Assembly: GCA_947383875.1 (NCBI GenBank)
Contig: CANDEX010000028.1
Location: 1 to 18,898 of the forward strand
Direction: 5' to 3'
Source of the DNA: an uncultured Azospirillum sp.
GTDB lineage: Bacteria; Pseudomonadota; Alphaproteobacteria; RF32; CAG-239
DNA length: 18,898 nt
Shown here: in pieces, positions 13,550 through 18,898 of the stretch
Position numbering within the stretch: the stretch's first letter is position 1
Layout: the number at the start of each line of letters is the position of its first letter
The notes under the pieces: model-generated
What the model saw: only the letters and a program-made list of their open reading frames with translations
Told to the model about the DNA's origin: nothing
The model's database searches: none
Position numbers and translations under genes: made by a program

Positions 13550-14971
13550 TCAGAAAAATAAATCTCGTCGACCATTAACAATCTCGTCCAATTTTTTCGA
13601 TAAAAGATACTTCATCGAATCATCGGTGGGGATTCTATGCAACTCTCTGCTGATAGCTGCAAGCCCTTTTTCCATGGTTTCCGGCGACGCGTAATCAAGC
13701 AGGTATTCCTTCAGAGTCAAAATGGCATTCGGCGTGCAAAATCGTTTTACAAAACCGGGAACGGCAAATTCCATAAAATGTTCACCGGTGCGGCCAAGAC
13801 GATAACATCCGGTGCAGAAAGACGGCAGCAAATCAGCATCACATAGTTCGCCGATAACCGCATCTAAGCTACGATTGTCATTCAAAACAAACTGACTTTT
13901 TTTTCTGCCGGCGGTTTCATCTTTTTCGGCATAAGCCCCTACTCCGATATTTGAACCGGCATCGATTTGACTAATGCCGTAACTGATGGCCTCATTGCGC
14001 AAAGCCACAGGTTCGCGGGCGGTCAGAATCATTCCGGTATAAGGTACTGCCAAGCGGATAACTGCTATCATTTTCATGAACTCTTCATCACTCGGGGCAA
14101 AAGGCGGATGATTTGCATAATCCGTATTCAACGCCGGTTCAATTCTGGGAAAGGAAATCGTATGCGGACCAACCCCGAATTTCTCCTCCAGATGTATCGT
14201 ATGATACAACATTGCCAGAGCCTCAAATTTGTGATGATACAAGCCAATCAGAGCCCCCATGCCGACATCGTCAATTCCGGCTTCCATCGCACGATCAAAC
14301 GCAAACAGACGCCAGAGGTAATCAGCTTTCAAACCACGAGGATGAACCGCGCGGTATGTCTCTTGATGGTAGGTTTCCTGAAAAATCTGATATGTACCGA
14401 TACCTGCTGATTTTACGGTTTTGAACCCTTTGATATCCAACGGTGCCGCATTAATATTCACACGGCGGATTTCACCACCATTCTCTTTGGTCTCATAGAC
14501 ACAACGAACGGTATCAGCAATAAATTCCGGGCTATATCGGGGATGTTCACCATAAACCATAATCAGTCTTTTATGACCAAGTTTTTCCAGAGAACGAACC
14601 TCTTTTTCAAGTTCATTCATCGTCAAGGTTTTACGCACCAATTCTGAATTGGAATGACGAAATCCGCAATAAGTGCAATCATTAATGCAATCATTGCCAA
14701 CGTACAGCGGCGCAAACAAAACGATACGATTGCCGTAGATTCTCCTTTTTAACTCGCGAGCACCTTCTTTAATCTGCACCACAAGTTCGGGATCATCCGC
14801 ATTAAGCAGCACGGCCATTTCATCTGGGTTAAGACGTTGCTTATCCAATGATTTGGCGATGATGTCTTCCACTTGTTTCCGGTCAGTCGTTTTACACCGT
14901 AAAAGGCGTAAAATCTCGTCTTCAGGAATGAATGATTTCAATCCTTCGACATTAATCTTCGGTAATGACAT
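13550..14971 (-). CDS. hydG: [FeFe] hydrogenase maturase HydG (radical SAM tyrosine lyase)
   Basis: A 473-residue cytoplasmic radical SAM enzyme that cleaves tyrosine to p-cresol and supplies CO and cyanide as an iron complex for the H-cluster of [FeFe] hydrogenase. The radical SAM cluster motif is C95-x3-C99-x2-C102 (CINDCTYC). The C-terminal auxiliary cluster site is complete: C386-T-G-C389, 22 residues, then C412. Other hallmarks are EIYGNRI-like KRRIYGNRIVLFAPLYVGN, RAMEAGIDDVG, LEEKFGVGPHTIS, AVPYTGMI and a final NGRRDLFF. The length is normal for HydG, so it looks functional. It follows hydF by 67 bp. The ATG has no ribosome binding site, and a TATAAT box lies only 10 nt upstream, so a near-leaderless mRNA is possible. 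The terminator is strong. Confidence 0.96.
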   Translation of the reverse strand: MSLPKINVEGLKSFIPEDEILRLLRCKTTDRKQVEDIIAKSLDKQRLNPDEMAVLLNADDPELVVQIKEGARELKRRIYGNRIVLFAPLYVGNDCINDCTYCGFRHSNSELVRKTLTMNELEKEVRSLEKLGHKRLIMVYGEHPRYSPEFIADTVRCVYETKENGGEIRRVNINAAPLDIKGFKTVKSAGIGTYQIFQETYHQETYRAVHPRGLKADYLWRLFAFDRAMEAGIDDVGMGALIGLYHHKFEALAMLYHTIHLEEKFGVGPHTISFPRIEPALNTDYANHPPFAPSDEEFMKMIAVIRLAVPYTGMILTAREPVALRNEAISYGISQIDAGSNIGVGAYAEKDETAGRKKSQFVLNDNRSLDAVIGELCDADLLPSFCTGCYRLGRTGEHFMEFAVPGFVKRFCTPNAILTLKEYLLDYASPETMEKGLAAISRELHRIPTDDSMKYLLSKKLDEIVNGRRDLFF

Positions 14972-14982
14972 AATTGAAATAA

Positions 14983-15023
14983 TTATAGAGTTAATAAATA
15001 AATTTATGGTTCTTACTCTATAA
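14983..15023. promoter_or_regulatory. Inverted repeat over the hydG promoter region
   Basis: TTATAGAGT (14983-14991) and ACTCTATAA (15015-15023) form a perfect 9-bp inverted repeat with a 23-bp centre. The left arm overlaps TATAAT (minus strand, 14982-14987), the only good -10 before hydG. The 32-bp centre-to-centre distance is about three helical turns. It could be an operator or an intercistronic hairpin. Confidence 0.4.
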
Positions 15024-15038
15024 CTATTCTTTGCAGAG

Positions 15039-16229
15039 TCAACGGTTATTTATGCCAAACGGCTCTAAAATCCGGTCAAGAACGCCTTTGAGTTCAGAAA
15101 TACAGACCCCATAATTGGTTATCGCCGTACCGGCTGTTTCGCATTTATTAATCCGGGAAAGGATTTCTCTGCGATTGACCATACATCCCCCGCACTGAAT
15201 AACTAATTTATATTCAGCCAAATCTGCAGGAAAATCACAACCGGAAACATGGCTGATTTCTAAGTCTGCACCGGTTTTCTTTTTTAACCAATTAGGAATT
15301 TTAACTCGGCCGATATCATCTTCAACCGCATGGTGCGTGCAAGACTCGGCAATCAAAACTTTATCTCCGTTCTGAAGATGACGAATCATCTTCGCACCTT
15401 CTGCCATTTTAATCAGATCTCCTTTAAAACGGGCAAATAATATTGAAAAGGTTGTACATTTGATTGTTTCCGGCGTTTCCGCAACCATTTTATCAACCAC
15501 CTGAGAATCACAGATGACTAAATCCGGCTGATTTTTCAAGTTATCCAACGTACGGCGATAATCATTTTCTTTAGTCACAATGACGGTGCAATCATGGTCA
15601 AGGCTGTCACGAATGGCTTGTACCTGCGGCAAGATAATCCGCCCTTTCGGTGCTTCATAATCTATCGGCACAATCATGACGACCGTTCCGTGTCGCGGAA
15701 GCAAATCCCCCAGCAACGTCGGAGGATTCAACACATCATCAGGCGCGGTTTTGATAAGTTCGGCTTTTAACTGTGCCAAAACTTTGTCTCTGCTTGATAT
15801 GTCTGTAGAATTAACGGCTATTCCCTCTCCGTCCGACGGATAAATATCTGCTTTATTAAAGATTTTAATCAACGGAATTTTATGTGCCGAAGCTTCATCA
15901 ATAATTGTCTGTTCTTCACTGCCGATTTTGTTTCCTTCACAGACTAACAACGCCACATCGGCTCTGTCCAACACTTTGCGGGTTTTCGCCAGGCGTTGCT
16001 CAGCTAACTCCGTCGTATCGCCAAATCCTGCCGTATCCAGCCAGACGACAGGCCCCAGAGGAAGAAGCTCCTGTGTTTTTTCGACCACATCGGTTGTTGT
16101 GCCGGCAACGTCAGACGTAATGGAAATCTTTTGCCCGGTTACCAAGTTCAAAAAACTTGATTTTCCGGCATTAACCCGCCCCAGCAAAGCAATATGCAGA
16201 CGTAATGATTTCGGTGTCGTTTCAGACAT
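15039..16229 (-). CDS. hydF: [FeFe] hydrogenase maturation GTPase HydF
   Basis: A 396-residue scaffold protein on which the H-cluster diiron subcluster is assembled before transfer to the hydrogenase. The N-terminal GTPase domain has G1 GRVNAGKSS (17-25), G3 DTAG (65-68) and G4 NKAD (125-128). A dimerisation domain follows, then a C-terminal iron-sulfur domain with C297-T-H299, C346 and C349. The family consensus places His before the CxxC pair; here it is Gln (QCGGC), so the fourth cluster ligand must differ or be exchangeable. The ATG overlaps the tcdA stop by 8 bp and has AAAGGGAAG upstream, so translation is coupled to tcdA. Its partner hydG follows; hydE and the hydrogenase gene are not in the window. 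Confidence 0.95.
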   Translation of the reverse strand: MSETTPKSLRLHIALLGRVNAGKSSFLNLVTGQKISITSDVAGTTTDVVEKTQELLPLGPVVWLDTAGFGDTTELAEQRLAKTRKVLDRADVALLVCEGNKIGSEEQTIIDEASAHKIPLIKIFNKADIYPSDGEGIAVNSTDISSRDKVLAQLKAELIKTAPDDVLNPPTLLGDLLPRHGTVVMIVPIDYEAPKGRIILPQVQAIRDSLDHDCTVIVTKENDYRRTLDNLKNQPDLVICDSQVVDKMVAETPETIKCTTFSILFARFKGDLIKMAEGAKMIRHLQNGDKVLIAESCTHHAVEDDIGRVKIPNWLKKKTGADLEISHVSGCDFPADLAEYKLVIQCGGCMVNRREILSRINKCETAGTAITNYGVCISELKGVLDRILEPFGINNR

Positions 16230-16971
16230 TTGACTTCCCTTTCTTATAAAAACCTGACAACTGTTTTATGACTTCATTAGCTATTGTCAACCCAAAAACT
16301 GCCGTAATGGTCGGCAGTGAGCCCAGAATATTTCTTTCTCCTTCTGCAGTAGGTATTATTGCCTCGCCGGGTAAAACAACCTGTTCATCAGAATATACGC
16401 AGGCTATATTTTTTAAATCTACCCCGCGGCGTTTTAACCTTTGGCGCAGTTGACGCGACAAACCACAATTTTTTGTCTGATTTAACTTTGCTAATTTTAT
16501 GCAGGAAGTATCGGTCTTTAAAGCGGCTCCCATGGAAGAAACAAAAGGAATACCATTGGCACACAGTGCCTCTATCAAACAGCACTTTGGGGTTAAGGAA
16601 TCTATCGCATCAATGACATAATCCGGTTTTAAGGACAGAAGTTCCGATAAATTACCGCTGTCGACAAACATATCTTTAACAACAATCTCACATTCGGGAT
16701 TAATTTCGCGGACACGTTCGGCTGCTACTTCTGATTTTTTACGGCCGATAGTAGAAGATAAAGCCAAAATCTGGCGGTTGACATTCGTTTCATCAAAGCG
16801 GTCAAAATCGACCAAAATCAATTTGCCGATTCCTGCTCGCGCGACAGCTTCCAGCGCATAGCCTCCGACAGCTCCAAGTCCGACAACCATCACGCATGAG
16901 TGTTGAAGTTTATTAACGCCCTCCTCTCCCAGCAAGAGTTTGGTACGCATCAAACGAGGATTATCCGACAT
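16222..16971 (-). CDS. tcdA: tRNA threonylcarbamoyladenosine dehydratase TcdA
   Basis: A 249-residue E1-like enzyme (ThiF/MoeB fold). TcdA uses ATP to cyclise t6A at position 37 of ANN-decoding tRNAs into ct6A. Seen: the N-terminal RTKLLLGEEG, the nucleotide-binding GLGAVGG (31-37), acidic VDFD (54-57), the arginine finger NRQ (65-67), LSSTIGRKKSEV, and the TcdA-type centre ALCANGIPFVSSMGAALKTD. The start is the ATG at 16969-16971, with AAGGAG 7 nt upstream; the frame remains open for 24 codons into tatD, but that adds an Arg/Cys-rich tail absent from the family. It overlaps tatD by 11 bp and hydF by 8 bp. MoeB-like or HesA-like function is the alternative but less likely from the wording. 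Confidence 0.88.
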   Translation of the reverse strand: MSDNPRLMRTKLLLGEEGVNKLQHSCVMVVGLGAVGGYALEAVARAGIGKLILVDFDRFDETNVNRQILALSSTIGRKKSEVAAERVREINPECEIVVKDMFVDSGNLSELLSLKPDYVIDAIDSLTPKCCLIEALCANGIPFVSSMGAALKTDTSCIKLAKLNQTKNCGLSRQLRQRLKRRGVDLKNIACVYSDEQVVLPGEAIIPTAEGERNILGSLPTITAVFGLTIANEVIKQLSGFYKKGKSNV

Positions 16972-17707
16972 GAACAAACTCCTTTGAATTTTGGTAAATC
17001 TGAGCGGCAAACATCGGCAGCGGTTCCTGACGAAGCGCAGCAATCTGTTCTGCCAGTTTGGGAATATAAGACGGTGTCACCTCAATATTTTTCTCAGGTC
17101 CCTGATACGGACCATCCGTTTCCAGCAATAATTTATCTGCCGGAACCATATTAACCAGTTCTTCCTTATCCGCATTACGGAGAATTGAGGCCGAAAATGA
17201 AACATATCCGCCGAATCTGATAATTTTTTTCAAGACTTCCCGCTTGCCGTTATAGGAATGAAACACAAATTTTTCAGGCAGCATATCCCAATAATTTTCC
17301 AGCCAATCTTGTGCCTTAACAGCATGAATAATCACCGGACGTTTTAATTCTTCGGCCAGCAACAGGTGTTGATAGAAAATTGAATTTTGCGGTTCATCAT
17401 CAGGATTTTTAATACCGTCTAACCCGCATTCGCCGATTAAAGCCTCCGGGAAGCGCGCCAAAAATTCTCTCAGCCGCGGCAGCCAGTCCGGCTTGGCTTC
17501 TTGCAGATACCACGGGTGCAGCCCGAATGCAGGAATAACCGTGCCGGGATATTGTTTGGCATAGCGGGCAACTTTATCCCAATCAAACATTCCGGTTGCG
17601 GCGCAGACGAGTTTTGTTACGCCCGCAGAGAGCGACTCGCGGACAATATCCGTTGCAAATCCGGTTTTATAATCTTGCAAATGAAGGTGAGTATCGATAA
17701 ACTGCAT
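16961..17707 (-). CDS. tatD: TatD-family metal-dependent DNase
   Basis: A 248-residue amidohydrolase-fold nuclease. The metal ligands are visible: D5-T-H7-L-H9, E93 (in IGECGLD), H128 (IIHA), H150 (HSYNG) and D198 (ETDGP). TatD enzymes are 3'-5' exonucleases on damaged or single-stranded DNA and other members act as D-aminoacyl or quality-control hydrolases; substrate cannot be read from sequence. The usual TDSP near the last ligand is TDGP here. AGGAAA lies before the ATG. It is the first gene of a minus-strand operon with tcdA and hydF, and is divergent from alr with only 39 bp between start codons. Confidence 0.9.
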   Translation of the reverse strand: MQFIDTHLHLQDYKTGFATDIVRESLSAGVTKLVCAATGMFDWDKVARYAKQYPGTVIPAFGLHPWYLQEAKPDWLPRLREFLARFPEALIGECGLDGIKNPDDEPQNSIFYQHLLLAEELKRPVIIHAVKAQDWLENYWDMLPEKFVFHSYNGKREVLKKIIRFGGYVSFSASILRNADKEELVNMVPADKLLLETDGPYQGPEKNIEVTPSYIPKLAEQIAALRQEPLPMFAAQIYQNSKEFVHVG

Positions 17708-17733
17708 GAAAATTTCCTATTTAATTTGTAAGG

Positions 17734-17762
17734 ATAATAGGCAGAAATGAGTATTTTGACAA
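17734..17762 (-). promoter_or_regulatory. Promoter of the tatD-tcdA-hydF operon
   Basis: Minus strand: -35 TTGTCA (17757-17762), 17-bp spacer, -10 TATTAT (17734-17739). The -35 lies inside the first codons of alr and the -10 overlaps the alr ribosome binding region, so the two start regions interlock. Confidence 0.65.
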
Positions 17763-18847
17763 GACCGATTTTAGAAATTAACCTTGACAGTCTGGTAGAA
17801 AATTTTCAGGCTTTGCAGAAAATCTCCGGCAAAGCGACAGCGGCTGCCGTGGTGAAAGATGATGCCTATGGTTTGGGCGCGGTAAAGGTTGCCGAAGTTT
17901 TATACAAGCGTGCGAAATGTCGGCATTTTTTTGTTGCTCATGCGGTTGAAGGAAAAGACATCAGGATGGCGGCTCCGGATGCGCATATTTATGTTTTACA
18001 AGGAATGGGACGGGATTCTTTAGATGATTTTGAAGCCGCACACTTAATCCCGGTTATCAGCAACAAAGAACAGCTGAGCTATTGGAAAGAGCATCGTATT
18101 CCCGGAATTAAACCGATTATAAATATAGAAACGGGCCTAAACCGTCTGGGGTTTCGCGAATTTGATTTATCTGAAATGAGCGATGAAGACAAAAAAGAAT
18201 TTTCAATGGTTATGTCTCATTTGGCTTGCGGTGATGCTCAGGGACACTTTATGAATCAACACCAGCTGGATATGTTTGTCTTTTTGAAAGAGACATATTT
18301 TCCTAAGCTTCCGGCCAGTTTGTCCGCTTCAGACGGGACATTTCTAGGGGAAGACTATTTATTTGATATGGTTCGTCTGGGGGCGGCAATGTATGGTATC
18401 AACACGGCTCCTTACCGTCAAAATAAAATGAAAAACGTGATAACCGTCAAGGCTCCGGTTTTGCAAATAACTGATTTGCCCAAAGGAGATTTTGTCGGAT
18501 ATTCCGCAACATACCGCGCTAATGCCAATCGAAAAATCGCTATCATATCCATCGGTTACGGTGACGGCATTCCCAGATCTCTGTCTAATGTGGGCAAAGT
18601 CTTTTTTAATCTGTGTGACAAACTTCATGAGGCGCGGATTTTAGGGCGGGTTTCAATGGATAATATTGTTTGCGATGTCACCGATATTAAAAATCTGCAA
18701 GTCGGAGACATGGCTCATTTAATCGCCGATTTTTATACCTTGGATGATATGGGACGTGATGCCGGAACCATCAGCTATGAAATCATATCCCGAATTGGCA
18801 AAAACACTCGTTTTATTCGACATTATCAGGGAGATGACAACAGATAA
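17747..18847 (+). CDS. alr: Alanine racemase
   Basis: A 366-residue PLP enzyme that interconverts L- and D-alanine for peptidoglycan. The N-terminal TIM barrel has the PLP lysine K37 in AAVVKDDAYGLG (KADAYGHG is usual) and the phosphate-site stretch NIETGLNRLGFR. The C-terminal beta domain has the catalytic tyrosine Y252 in VGYSATYRA, then ISIGYGDG, and GRVSMDN (301-306). Length is normal and all key residues are present. AGG sits 5 nt before the ATG. It is transcribed away from tatD; a possible promoter, TTGCAA-N17-TAAACT (17675-17703), lies inside the tatD 5' end but is weak. A strong terminator begins right after the stop, so alr ends its unit. Confidence 0.96.
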   Translation: MSILTRPILEINLDSLVENFQALQKISGKATAAAVVKDDAYGLGAVKVAEVLYKRAKCRHFFVAHAVEGKDIRMAAPDAHIYVLQGMGRDSLDDFEAAHLIPVISNKEQLSYWKEHRIPGIKPIINIETGLNRLGFREFDLSEMSDEDKKEFSMVMSHLACGDAQGHFMNQHQLDMFVFLKETYFPKLPASLSASDGTFLGEDYLFDMVRLGAAMYGINTAPYRQNKMKNVITVKAPVLQITDLPKGDFVGYSATYRANANRKIAIISIGYGDGIPRSLSNVGKVFFNLCDKLHEARILGRVSMDNIVCDVTDIKNLQVGDMAHLIADFYTLDDMGRDAGTISYEIISRIGKNTRFIRHYQGDDNR

Positions 18848-18880
18848 AAAAACACCGCCAAAAACGGCGGTGTTTTTTTT
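18848..18880 (+). terminator. Terminator of alr
   Basis: CACCGCC (18853-18859) pairs with GGCGGTG (18866-18872), flanked by A-run and eight T (18873-18880). It is strong and could work in both directions. Confidence 0.94.
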
Positions 18881-18898
18881 ATTTATCTATTACAAATC

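Noticed and set aside
13967..14424. Plus-strand frames of 103-147 codons inside hydG
   Set aside because: They are shadows of hydG, whose frame carries complete cluster motifs; no ribosome binding site or family resemblance.
16972..17043. 24-codon extension of TcdA
   Set aside because: It lies inside tatD and is Arg/Cys-rich; a strong AAGGAG precedes the internal ATG.

Overview
The window reads as chromosomal DNA of an anaerobic, flagellated alphaproteobacterium of moderate-to-low GC content, probably host-associated. The alphaproteobacterial assignment rests on FlbT, three flagellins with the alphaproteobacterial N- and C-termini, and an XRE regulator with the FQQIQKYEAGVNRIS helix typical of that class. 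The anaerobic assignment rests on hydF and hydG, which mature [FeFe] hydrogenase and are uncommon in Alphaproteobacteria. No RNA gene, insertion sequence, integrase or CRISPR array was seen. The host-associated lifestyle is inference.

Layout. (1) 1-880: the 3' end of an ASCH-domain gene runs tail-to-tail into a small XRE regulator. Upstream of the regulator is a 311-bp region with two matched dyads exactly 63 bp apart, a TATAAT box and a structured leader. (2) 880-3574: a two-gene operon on the minus strand, a divergent RelA/SpoT-like nucleotidyltransferase followed by an exported Sel1-repeat protein. (3) 3635-7979: a flagellar filament block with three single-gene flagellin units on the minus strand, each with its own terminator and hairpin leader, followed by flbT, the regulator expected to act on such leaders. 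(4) 7980-10359: a promoter pair sharing one palindromic -35 box fires toward flbT and toward a TerB-like gene plus the ABC-F ATPase uup. (5) 10345-12658: a tightly packed minus-strand operon encodes a HAD-IIA protein that has lost its catalytic motif I, a membrane-anchored coiled-coil protein and an Arg-rich unknown. (6) 12786-13439: an orphan gene of unknown function between two terminators. (7) 13550-17707: tatD-tcdA-hydF overlap and are followed by hydG. (8) 17747-18847: alr, divergent from tatD and closed by a strong terminator.

How the genes work together. The flagellins and flbT form one regulatory module in which FlbT probably acts on the leader RNAs. HydF and HydG supply two of the three H-cluster maturases; HydE and the hydrogenase itself must lie elsewhere. 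TatD, TcdA and Alr are housekeeping functions. The candidates for undescribed biology are the RelA/SpoT-like and Sel1 pair, the operon led by the motif-I-deficient HAD protein, the flagellin leader architecture and the dyad/leader control region of the XRE gene. Domain calls come from reading motifs by eye; no database search was possible.
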